Shown in pieces: positions 23,991 through 35,608 of a stretch of 64,000 bases of DNA (the stretch's first letter is position 1; each line of letters starts with the position of its first letter). This stretch comes from Biscogniauxia marginata (Eukaryota; Ascomycota; Sordariomycetes; Xylariales; Xylariaceae). The DNA lies in contig MU404100.1 in assembly GCA_022695795.1 (NCBI GenBank), forward strand, positions 248,001 to 312,000. Reading direction: 5' to 3'. The position numbers and the translations under genes were made by a program. Under the pieces are notes generated by a model, which was not told the origin of the DNA, did not search any database, and saw only the letters and a program-made list of their open reading frames with translations.

Positions 23991-24903
23991 TTAACATTTG
24001 CCCCTTGGATTTCTACTACCTACAAAAGTCTCTATCGTATTTATATTGGTTTCGCGATGCTGAGCACGGCTTGCCTCTTCCAACCAAGTTGTCTCGATGA
24101 CCGGGACATGCTGTCGAACAAAATCGACTAACGGCCTGGAGTTGGGAGCATCTTCATAGAGACCAATGTACGAAACGCGAGGGATCCCTACAGACTCCGA
24201 GAGACGTTCCTGACAAGCCTTTGACAATCCAACCAATCTTATAGGCGTCCGAGATGGATGTGCTTTTGAAGCCACGGCTACCATCTGAGATATATGGCTG
24301 TTGAGAGCGCTAGGCTGTCCAGAACGAGCCACGAAAATGATCGAATAGGAACGGATAATCTGGTCCTTCTCCGTGGCGGTGTTGTCTTCCGTTGGCGAGC
24401 TCAGCTTACGTCCTCCGGATGCTGCATTGTGTAGATTCCGCGTGATGGCGGCTAGACCAATGTCTATATAAGACGATAGTTCTGGCCTAGGAGGAGGTGG
24501 CAGCGCCGTCTCCTGGTCTAACAAGTCCTTGTGCTTTCGTTTCTTTGCGCGCTTGCCCTTAGAGGGGTGAATTTGCTCCGAGCGGTAATTGCCCAGAGGC
24601 GCAAGCAGTCTACACCGCAACGTTAACTATGATATTGGAGAGGGGATACGAGGGGCTATTGATACGAAAGGCCTGGCTTGTGGTGTTCTGTATACATAAA
24701 GCAGAAGTTGGCGATGACATAACCGGTACTTACGTGCAGAGAAGCTCTAGGATACTTTCCTGGTCGTTAGGGTTGATCTCAGGCCTGCATAGTAGCTTGT
24801 CAGATGGGCGGTTCAACCAAGCGATTTGTGAATATCATACGAACCACGACACAGCTGAGTATGGTGTATCTAATTGAAAGACGAGTCTCTTCTTCTTATC
24901 CAT
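23991..24903 (-). CDS. POP3: POP3-like subunit of RNase P/RNase MRP
   Basis: Exons 24903-24845, 24784-24734 and 24609-23991 give 242 residues; phases are 2, 2 and 0. The start MDKKKRLVFQLDTPYSAVSW continues as PEINPNDQESILELLCT and LLAPLGNYRSE, the arrangement seen in fungal Pop3 proteins. Next are a Lys-rich block (KGKRAKKRKHKD), the helix SYIDIGLAAITRNLHN, and a Rossmann-like L7Ae-type second half (YSIIFVARSGQPSALNSHIS, IRLVGLSKACQERLSESVGI, then VPVIETTWLEEA). Pop3 is a small protein subunit of the tRNA- and rRNA-processing RNPs RNase P and RNase MRP. The assignment rests on remembered family pattern rather than on an alignment. The first intron uses a weak GTTCGT donor. Confidence 0.65.
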
Positions 24904-27603
24904 TTTCAGGCTTCGTTTGCTCTCTGTAGTAGAAAGTTTGGGACCTGCTGAGAAGGTTAATTACAAGTCGGCCCTGAAAGATGAAAATTTGACATGCCTA
25001 AGTGGGTAGGTAGGAGTTATGCACATGACAGAATGTCGACAATAATACAATCTGATAGTCACTTCTTAGTATATCTTTGCTTCAAATTCGAAGTCTGTTG
25101 GAATTGTTCTACTACAGACTACCTACAACAAAACATCAAGATGAAGATGTAAGTAAATCATCGTTGTAGGTTAAAATTAAAAAGTGGAAATACAAGGTAC
25201 AGTACATCTGCGAGTATCGCCACTAGGTAAGTCCGGTGCTACCTTACCTACATGTACCTCCCAGCCTGTAACTTAGACGCAGGTGTTAGCCACTGCCAAC
25301 CCCACGACTCACCGGAGCTCGAGGCTATGACGTCGCTGGTATTTGCATGCTAACAGAAACAACCTGAATCTGCATCGATACCTACATATTTTGCAACCTA
25401 TTTACAGGTACCTACCTAGGCATGTATCATTTCCACAGGGCTGCCTGAAGAGCTAATCATCTACGTCCTCATGAATTTGTGCTCCGATTATTGAGTTTAT
25501 AAGAAGCCCTAGACTTGTATGCAGTATTGAAGCTGAAGTATCTCCGATCTAAGGTGTTAAAGGGTGGGGTGTCTCGATTCGCGTCATTTAAACGCGTCTT
25601 TTAGGCACCCTATGTTGCTAGTAAGTAATTACTAAGTAGGTATATACTTTATTAATATATAATAATTAAATATATACTTAATTATTACTTAGTTTAATAT
25701 ATATAAATTAAAGAAAAAGACAAAAAAAAGGTATATTATATATATTTAAATAATAGTTATATTTAATGTTAAAATCTTTTTTGTGGGGGTATGGAATGTT
25801 CCTTTTTCTCTGCCCCACAACAGCTACCATGCATTATACGCGTGCGAAAAAGTGATTAGATGTAGCTTCTTGCTTGATATTTTTGCAACTTTGAATGAAA
25901 GATATATTAATTGCCAACCCACTCTGGTTTGCTCTATCACTACGTCATGACATGCTTAGTTTTTTCCTTCCTCTCCTCACATGCATTTCAAAGTAACTAT
26001 TTCTACAAATCTGCTCCATTGTAGCTCGAGAGGACAGTAGATAATAACCTAATTAGAACTTTGAAAAACCGCCTGAAAGTTTCCTCTCCATACCACAGGT
26101 ACCTTCGTATTTGCGCGTATCTTAAGTAGTAACATAGGTACATAAGGTACCCAAGTCGAGCTGCATAGCAACAGCCGCACATCGGATTCCATAATTCATT
26201 TGTCGACACCTAAGGTACCTAGGTAACTGCCAGTTCCCTCACTACGTACCTCATCCGCCGCCTGTCTCTGCCTGCACATCCGCCTCAAAGAACTCTGCAC
26301 TAAAACAGCCAGCCTCTTCCACCACACCCCATTTCCCAAATAGCAACCAAGGCCTCCTGTATTGCTTATCTCTGTAAGGCTTTCGAGGCTTGGTCAGGAT
26401 TTGAGCACCTCCATTGTTCCTGGAACGCAATAACCCCCCATCCATCTATCATACCTAGGTAGCCTGGGCGTGGGGTCCGTTGCACTCACCTTGGTAACGA
26501 TTCCTAGCTTCCCTTTGCTTATCGTCTTTTTGGCCACCTCAAGTGTCCTGGTCGCCTTTCGAGACACATAGCTGACTGACTACCTCATACTCAACTAGGT
26601 GTGATTGCACCATATCTCCTGAGTAGCTACGTATCTGCGCAGAACTATCAGATTTAGGACAACAAGCTCTTATTGAAATCACAGCCGCCTTGTACCTGGC
26701 AACCTCCCGCCGGGCCGGTCCTTGGCTTCAAGATCACCCCTGCAGCATTCTGTGACTGAGAAAGTGCAGACAGCGGGAGTCGGAATTGTTTTTGGCAAAC
26801 AGAGGTACGTAAAGTTGGTTGCTGCTCGATCTTCGATTCACCTGGCCCGCCGGCCTGTGTCATTTTGCGTCCGCCTGCATTTACATACACATGATTTGAT
26901 TGTTCACTTCGAAACAACACACCTGCCTATCTCTACCTCTTTGCCCGGTTTCTTTTCTTCGCCCTTCTTTTGTCATTTCCCCAATGCACCGAGGAACCAG
27001 AAAAACAAAAAATTAGAAGGAAAAAGACCAATAACATAAAGAACCTTACCTAGTGGAGCTAGGTACCTTTATACATACATACCTACATAGCTACCAAGGT
27101 ACTGATCGGTACGTACATATGGGCTTGGGGAGCTGTTTGCAAGGGCTGCCTTCCTAAGACTTCTCCACACGCCCCTCCCCCACCACTAGCTTCACACCAA
27201 ACAGCACCGACATTGCCTGAAAAGAAAGCCCCCCGTCACCACCAAAAAAAGATTACTGGGTAACTACCTAGAGCTCCTCCAAAGTCTGCCCCCCCAATCA
27301 ACCACCAAGGCGCACACCGTTTAACACCACAGCCCTCCTGCAGTCCATACCTTTGCAGACGGGGGAGTCATTGTGAGCTGAGCAATTCTATGCCTTTCTC
27401 ACCTATCTCGGTTACCCCCGTGCATCTCTTTCTGCTCTGCTTCTTTTCTTGTTCTATTCTTCCTCCCCATCGTTATACCCCGCCTATTCCAACCCACATG
27501 CTAATTCTGGAGTCTGCCAGCCGCCGAGCCCTCTCGCGCGAGCGCCTCAAGCTTTGTTGTTTGGAGCTCCACGACTCTTCCGCCTTCCATTTGTACCAGC
27601 CAG
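24904..27603. promoter_or_regulatory. Long divergent intergenic region between POP3 and the USP gene
   Basis: 2.7 kb between opposing start codons. It contains an AT-rich relic at 25,618-25,790 (separate entry), two exact ACCTAGGTA palindromes (26,217-26,225 and 26,453-26,461) and many TACCTAC/GTAGGTA half-sites. The final 500 bases are C-rich and probably the USP leader. Small open frames lack support. Confidence 0.5.
25618..25790. repeat. AT-rich islet, probable RIP-mutated transposon scar
   Basis: About 170 bases made almost only of A and T (ATATATAATTAAATATATAC-type sequence) with abrupt borders in ordinary intergenic DNA. Composition matches the large AT block at the right end of the window, suggesting a solo-LTR or element fragment decayed by RIP. 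Confidence 0.5.
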
Positions 27604-30600
27604 ATGGACCAAGATTCGAGATCCTCCGAGTCGCGAGAACGTGCTGTCTCCTCTGAGCCCAGCTCAACCCGCCCCAACCCTTTTGATGACGGGGATCTCT
27701 CTGCTCGGAAACGACGTAGGACATCACTTTCTGCTTCTCGGAGCACATCCGTCGAGACCTTGAGATCACAGGACGATAGGCTGCCTGTTTCCGAATCAAA
27801 CGACATGAAGGTCGACACCCCAGAGCCGGTTCCTCCGAGCACACCAGCTCGATCGGAACCTCCGAATGAACCTGTATCAAGCAAGGTCACCATTAACCTA
27901 CGCAATGTCGACAGCCTCCAGGCCACTCCCACATCCCCCGTCTCCCCAACTCCTGCGCCGATACGGTCCGACGACGTTAGGCTTAGCGTGGAAGAGTCGG
28001 AAGTGAATATGACACGATCGCGCCCGGTCGGGAATGCCCCGTCCTCGCCGTGTGCCCCCAACACCCTAGAGGACCCAATTGTGGTTCTTGATGATGATGA
28101 CGACGAGCTGGAGGAGATCTCTGCTCCCGAGCCGCAGGCTGCCCTACTAGAAGCTGGGAGGGCGGCGCAATTCGGTGCTGCCATGCTCGACTTTCCTTAC
28201 CATAGCGACGGCGAACCATACCATGAAACTATTGGTCGCCTCGTAAATTATTTTCGACAACGTATGTCTCTCCTCAATAAAACCCCTTTCTGGAATCCGA
28301 ATTGCGCAGATCTGACAGTGCCTTAGAACCCCCGAATGCCGATGAAGCCTTGTTCGCTATACAGAATTGGCTGGGCCGTTATGTGTCGTACGCCGATATT
28401 GATATGTACTCTTTGGTCATCGAGGTGTATCAGGAGAACCGTCTCTTCTGGCAGGCTCTCCCAGAGCTCTTTTACCTCATTTTCCACAGGTAATGTTAAT
28501 TTCGCATCTTATGCCCCGGGATGTAGCTAATGTGTTCTTATCAGGCAAAGCTACACAAAAATTCGCGAGATGCGGGACATGCTTACCCAGATAGTTGGTC
28601 TTTACGCGAGACTGACTGCGTTTCTGCTTGCCGTCGACTGTCGTACGCTGGAGTTTGTTGCGACAACAGAGGGGACTGAACTAGACTTGATGTCACCAAA
28701 CTTTATGCGGTTCTTTGGCCACATGATGCTCCGAGACGAGAACCATTTAGTTAATGGATATGGCTCAGATGGCAGCTCGGATCTCTTGGAAACCCTCGAG
28801 CAATTCCAAAAAGGCCCTGGAGGACCATCGGTAGCAAAACTGGTTAGGTTCGCTGAACTCCACCGGGGTATTTTGCTTCGGTTCCCCAAAAAGACGATGG
28901 AAAACCTCTCTGCTAGCTCTATAGTCATGAGTAGCATCGTACGGGAAAGCTACCAAAAGCCATCGTTTGTTGCAGGACTCCCGCAAAGCATCCTTGACCG
29001 CTCGAGAGCAAATCTGGCATTGGGACACCGATTTTTCAACATCGTCTCAAGCACACTTGCTGTGGTGGTTGAAAAGTCAATCAACCATCTCGCCCAAGAA
29101 ATTGCATCCAACATTACGGGATGTCTGACTGAGATTTTGAGGTACAGCTTGCATGGTAGCCATACTGAAGCTGCAGAACTCGTTCAGGGGCACCGTCAAG
29201 AACACCCAGGCGTAGCGCCCCAATTCACTTACGAGGCGATCTCACTGGAATGGCGATTTGGGGTTTTCTGTGGTCTGGTAAGGTCACGCCAGATGCAGCT
29301 CCGAGTCACGGCTGTCAACCAGATGTGTGAAGATCTTGTCGCACAGTGGAAGAAGTTTCAAGATCGCCAGGAGCTTCCCGAGGAGATTCATCCACATCTA
29401 GACTATCTTCGACACCTATCCGACTATATCATGCGGACAAGAATTGTCGATTACATCCTCGGTCCGACCTGCCACCCAGAAATTTCGCAGGCGAGCTTCA
29501 ACATCGTCGGCTTCTTAGCTGTCACCAAAACTTACACTGCTGCACATACCGAACTTCTGTGGCAGACGCTGACCTCGACTCAGGACCCTCGCATATCTGA
29601 GGCTTTGGTCCGTATGATGCTTAGGGTGATTGCTCTGTTACACGAAGATTGTTTGTCATACTTCCTTGAGAAGTTCCAGGGCGTGTCAATAGATTCTTTC
29701 ACACCTTTCATACGAGATCTTTTCGATTCTGTCACTAAGAATTTCCTGAGGCATAAGCCTCTACCCCTGGCTTCGTTTGAGGTCTGTGTTCGATTGCTGC
29801 GGGAGTCTTCAGTCTACGGGCCACGCGGCTCCATAGCGTATCCGGACATCCACCAGTTTGCCTTGGCGAAATTCAAAGAGTTCTTGACGTCTGGCTTGGA
29901 CCCGGACGACCGGCAGACTATATCCATGAGCTGTCTGCGGGATATCGAGGCCAAATCTCCAACGACACCGGGAAGCTTGCAAGTGCTTGGCATCCTGATG
30001 GGCCAACCACTAGGATTCCAGTCCCTAGTAACGGAGCATGACCTGACCAGGCTGCTTATTGACGAGTTGGAGTCTACCATCGAGGCAGCGAAAGTTGTTG
30101 GGTTCACCCCTGTTTATGCAAACCACGTTAGCCAGGCTCGTCGAAAATTCATATCTAATATCATCATGCAGTACGGCTCTACTATTGGTTCAGATTTGGG
30201 CCAACGCCTCTGGGACCTCCTGGTTGGGGACGGTGCGGCTTGCCAGGAGGACAGGAGAGCTGCCTGGGAAGATTTGTACCTGGCTCTCAGGCGTACAGGG
30301 CTTGACAACCCATTCCTCAATGCCTGCCTGCGAGAGTACCTGCCGAGACTTCCACCGCAGTGTTACTGTTCTGGATCTCTGAACTTTGTTCGAGAAGCTC
30401 TTGTACCTCCTGCTAATGATGTTGTCAATGGTGTCATTCTCGATGACGAAGAGAGTATCAAATCGGCCGGGCTTGAGCTCCTGTGGCAGATGATTCTGAC
30501 GGCTCCGAACCAGACTATTGAAGATAGTGCGATATTGACCCTCGTCAACGACATCTACGTCGATAGCAAGGTCATTTTGTCATATCCTCTGCAGCGCGCG

Positions 30601-33600
30601 CGCAAAGTACATTTCAACCTAGTCCAGCGCTGTCTGCACCAGCTGAAATCAGCTGCGCAAAAGCTGAAAACTTTCAATGACGGGACGACTAATGGAGATG
30701 ACGAACCAATGGCCATCGTCATCACCAACGATCAACATCGCGAACAAGAAATGCAGTTCACAAGATCCTTGAAAGTTCTCATATCACTCCTGCGGACACT
30801 ACAAACTAGGTCGCACTTCGCGGCTCCAGATCTGCGATCTCTCATGTTGGAGACACCAAATGCTGTCGCGGGTGATCTAGCTGACCTTAAGTATCAATCC
30901 TTCGACGGCAATCAACAGAGCGAGGTGAACTCTTTAGAGATTGGCTTAAAGAACAGTGCGGCATCACTCCTGGCTACACTACGCGACGTGACTGGCTTCG
31001 AGAACTACCGGCTTTATTACCGTGGCCAAGCGTTTGCGCCTTCGGACACCGACATATGCAAGTCTCTGGAAGACCTTGGAATCAAGAACGGTTTAATTCT
31101 CGTCAAAAAGGAGCTGGACGTTGCCTCCTCGCCTGTGCGCATCAAACCAGGAGCATCCCCACTGGATATTGAAATCCTGAGCCACTTTACGGATCTCTGG
31201 GAATACTTGAGCATGGAGGAAAGGTTAGCGCGAGAGATCTACCAGTTTTTGATCTCCCTCCCTGCCGACGATTCGATTCTGGCGGCCTTTGAAAATCCTG
31301 ACACCTCCCACCGCGATGTTTTCCCTCTTGGCCAGCCCTTCAAATGCTTATATGCCTTACACGCGCTCCGTGAGTATCTAAGCACCCGGCGACTCAAGAA
31401 CAGTGTTATGCAGCTATCTGGGAAGGATTCGGAGAATCGACAAAAGACTGCGGGCGACCAGGAGGATGCTCTGGTGAAGGCAATGTCATTGATTGTTTCC
31501 GCAATCTGTGATCCGAATGTCATTGGGAAATGCTCTAGCGAGGGCCTGCGCCTACTACTAAGTCTTCAACTTGTAGAAAACTTTGTTCAACTCTTGAAGG
31601 AAACTATGAATCTCGCCGCGATTAGCGAGTTGCTGACGCCAACCCTACACGAGCGACTAATGGGAATACTTGAAAGTGCCAGTACAGCAGAGACGAGCCA
31701 GTTTAGTGTCGACCTTGTTTCCCGCTCTTTCGAGGCATTGCTAGAATCCTGCGCGAAGAGCCACGAATTTTGGATAATCTTCCGAGACCAAGTGCCAGTT
31801 CAGCAAGTAATCCAGAGCCTCCTACTCGATGATCGACCCTTCATCAGGAAGAACATAGCCAAGCTCATTGGCACTAGAAGCTTCTACAACAATGGACCTT
31901 CGGGCGTCCTGGCGATTGATTTCGCTGAAGTTTTTTGGCCTGTTGTATTTCAACTCCTCCCCCGGGCCGTTGGTGAACCCAGAAAATGCGAAGAGGTGTT
32001 CAATCTTTCATTCCAGTTGCTCAGAAAGTTAGTAGAAGGCAGTTCTAGTATCCTAGATTTGCCTTCGTGCCTGGAGACATGCGGGCAACTCCTCGTATCA
32101 CATACGGCAACAGAAGATATTGCGTACCCCGACCAGGTTGATATCGTGGCACATGGGCTTATCACAATCCTATTCCACGGTATAAAGCACATGTCAGCCA
32201 AGAAGGGAGATATCAAGTTCCCTCCGGGCTTTGCGCAGAAACTTTTCGCACGGCACCTTTTCCCCCCTGAAGACGAGGATGGTCCGCTTGTTCCACAGGT
32301 CGTTTTACACCCAGCCTCTCGAAACATGCTCTACGAAATCATTCTTCTCCTTGTCAAGGATGATACTTCACAGTCAATTGCGTTACTTCAAGATTTTGAC
32401 ACATTGACCTCACACCGCAAAGTTGAGGGCGTGGAGGTTTATAAATATGATCTTCCACAATTGTTTGACAGGGCGAACGCCATCAGATCGCCCTGTGGGT
32501 ATGCTGGGTTGAAAAATCTATCCAACACGTGTTACTTGAATTCATTGTTTACCCAGCTCTTCATGAATATCGGGTTTCGCCGCTTCATCCTTAGCATTCA
32601 AGTTGGAAATCCAAACAGTCATCGCCATCAACTGCTCCACGAGACTCGGGCTCTCTTCGCTTTTCTGCAGGACAGTAGACGTCGCTTCATAGACCCACAA
32701 GGTTGTGTAGATCAGATCACGACATATGAGGAATTACCTATCGACATCCACAACCAGATGGACGTGGACGAATTCTACAGCCTCCTTTTTGATCGATGGG
32801 AAGTGCAGCTACCTTCCGAACCTGATAAGAAAGCATTGAGGTCAATCTATGGCGGCCAACTAGTTCAACAGGTGAAGTCAAAGGAATGCGAGCACATCTC
32901 GGAACGTATCGAACCCTTTTCAGCCATTCAGTGCGATATCAAGGGCAAGACGAGCCTAGAGGAAAGCCTGCAGGCATATGTGGATGGAGAAATAATGGAA
33001 GGAGGTAGGTCCTAGCTATCCGAATACTATATACCATTGGTGAGCTAACATTAATTTAGATAATAAGTACAAATGCTCCGACTGCGATCGTCACGTTGAT
33101 GCGGTCAAAAGGTAAGGTCCCCCTCCCTCACTTCTTCTTTGAAAAAGAAAAAAAAAGAAGAAGAAAAATAACAGAGAAGAGATGTACTCTTGGCAGCGCT
33201 AACATAGATATAGAGCATGCCTCAAGGATATGCCAGACAACTTGATCTTCCACCTGAAGCGATTTGATTTCAATCTACGCACCTTACAACGCAGCAAGAT
33301 CAACGATTTCTTTCGTTTCCCGTCAAAGATAAACATGCAACCGTATACCATCGAGCACTTGAGCGACCCCTCAAGAAACACCGAACCAGACATGTTTGAG
33401 CTGGTAGGCGTCCTTGTTCATTCTGGGACAGCTGAATCAGGTCACTATTACTCGTTTATTCGAGAACGGCCGAGCACTCACAATCCTCCATCGTGGGTCG
33501 AGTTCAATGACGAAATTGTCACGGCGTGGGACCCTTCGCAGATGGAAAACGCATGTTTTGGTGGACCAGACTACCGTCCGCAGTTCGACACCGGTGGAGC

Positions 33601-35608
33601 CTACGAGAAAGTCTACAGTGCATACATGCTCTTCTACCAGAGATCCTCTTCCCTACGAAAAGAGCAGGAGATCCTAGGGGTGTCTGGTATATCGAGTCCT
33701 CTCCGGTCTGATCTTTCTCCGGAACTTGAGTATCAGGTGAAGGAAGATAATTGGGGTATAGTTCAGCGTCATTGTCTGTATGATCCGACACACATACCTT
33801 TTGTGCAGAGGGTACTCGCAAGTGTGTGGGGAACTAGGTGCTCTAAGGATCACAAAAAGGAAAACCTTGCCATGAGGGTAGCCCTTGGACACCTAGACCA
33901 GGTCGCGTCGCGAGCCAAGGATCTTCCAGACTTCGAAACGCTCAAGAATCTCATCGTCAGGGTCTGCCAACGCTGCCCCCTTTGTTGCTATGCGTTCTTT
34001 GATTACTTTAGCGTCCACAAAGAAGCGTTTCGAATGCTACTACAGCGGAACTCCGACCCCACGGTTCGTCACGATATCGGGCAAACTCTCATATTTGTCC
34101 TGAAAAACATCAAGGCTGCTTATCCGGACGAATATGGAATTGGAAAGTGTGAGGAAGATGGAAATTCTAGCCCTGACTCCGGTGGCTCGAGCAATAACGT
34201 GATGGAGATGACCGCAGAGATTTTCCTATACCTCTGGGAAACTTTTCACAACCGTCTTGTCTCCTGGCCTGAATACTTCGGAACCATGGTTGAATTCGCT
34301 CAACTAGGCCACTTAGAAGCATCAATGCTCCTAGACAAGGATTTCTTGCTTAAGACTCTCATGGTTATTATAGCGGACCACGCGCTCGACCTTCCCGCTC
34401 AGTACGCCAGGCTACTCACGATAGTATCGAGGAGAATGGCTACAAGGCCACCGAACTACGAAAATGTCATCGCGTTGATTGACGTACTGATGGACGTCAT
34501 GTACAAAGATGACCTGAGTTACAGCCTGGAACATGCCCATGGCCGATTCGCCATCGCCCAAAACAAACATGACTTGGTCCCCTACACAGCCCAAGAGATC
34601 AATATTCTACACAAGGAGTGGGGCAGGACTCAAGCAAACGTCTTTGCAGACAAGTTGATCCAGCTGAACCAGAACCCAGCAGCCACCTGTTCCATAATCA
34701 GCCGGTTGATGGGACTGGATCCATTATTGGACGATACGATATTTGCAACACTCCGGGCTGGCATTACCGGACAATTGGTGGCGCATATGGTGTCGCCCTA
34801 CCTACGCGTGGCTGTTCTATATTGCGAAAATAGTACTAGCGAAGAGAATGTCCGTCAGCTCATCAATCACGTCAGCAATCAGTGCAGAAATCTACAGAAT
34901 GCAGAAGGGCGAGCGTTCTTCGAATTTGAGAGGGACGTGTATGAAGGGCCACGCTCCACCCAGGAAAGCGACGAGAGTATCCAGATTCAAAGTCTTCACA
35001 ACTTACCCATCTGGGTCCCTGGATTATTGGGGTGCATTGATCGCACAGTTAGTTCGGACGTGGAGAAATTCCTCCAGGAGAAGCTCTTCAAACATGGACC
35101 ATCGCTAGCATTCGGGGAAACTCATAGTGGATTTGCGATATCGCGGGAAATGAACTCTGCAGCTAGGCGTCTCGCTATCCGCTGCCTGTTATACCTGAGG
35201 GATACGTATGTGATTCGTTCGGCGCAAGCTGCTAGAGACAATGTGGTCCCGTTGGATCGAGTCATCAAGCAATGCGACCAGTACTTCAAAGTAGACGAGG
35301 ATATGAATGATGGTCTAGACGGACAATACAGTGAGCTTTGTCAAAGTGAGTTCTCTCGCCACGACAACCGATGGTGGGCAATGTGTTGCTAACAGATTAT
35401 AGCCGTGCTGGAGTCGATGGATAGGCTTACTGTCGACGAAATTGAGGAAGACGGATCTGGTATGTGGAGTGACTCTACTACGGCCACTATGGATTATGAC
35501 TGATAACCTCAAGACTGGGAGCAGTCGGTCGGCTCTTCGGAACAGATGGATAGCCTCGCAGATCTCAGCATGCAGGTTGATCGCGACATTCCGGAAGGAA
35601 ACGTGTAG
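27604..35608 (+). CDS. Very large ubiquitin-specific protease (USP9X/USP34-like)
   Basis: Seven exons (27604-28261, 28327-28489, 28545-33004, 33060-33111, 33214-35345, 35403-35459, 35514-35608) encode 2538 residues with phase kept throughout. The N-terminus is disordered and Ser/Pro-rich; a long alpha-helical armadillo-like region follows, with a ubiquitin-like segment around 31,000 (LRDVTGFENYRLYYRGQAF). The USP catalytic domain starts at CGYAGLKNLSNTCYLNSLF (catalytic Cys codon 32,530-32,532). It has a zinc site (ECEHI, then YKCSDC in the 52-base exon 4), NLIFHLKRFDF, and the His box HSGTAESGHYYSFI (His codon 33,443-33,445). The layout of giant helical arms around one central USP domain resembles human USP9X, USP24 and USP34 and their fungal counterparts. 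It should remove ubiquitin from substrates; targets are unknown. Confidence 0.93.
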
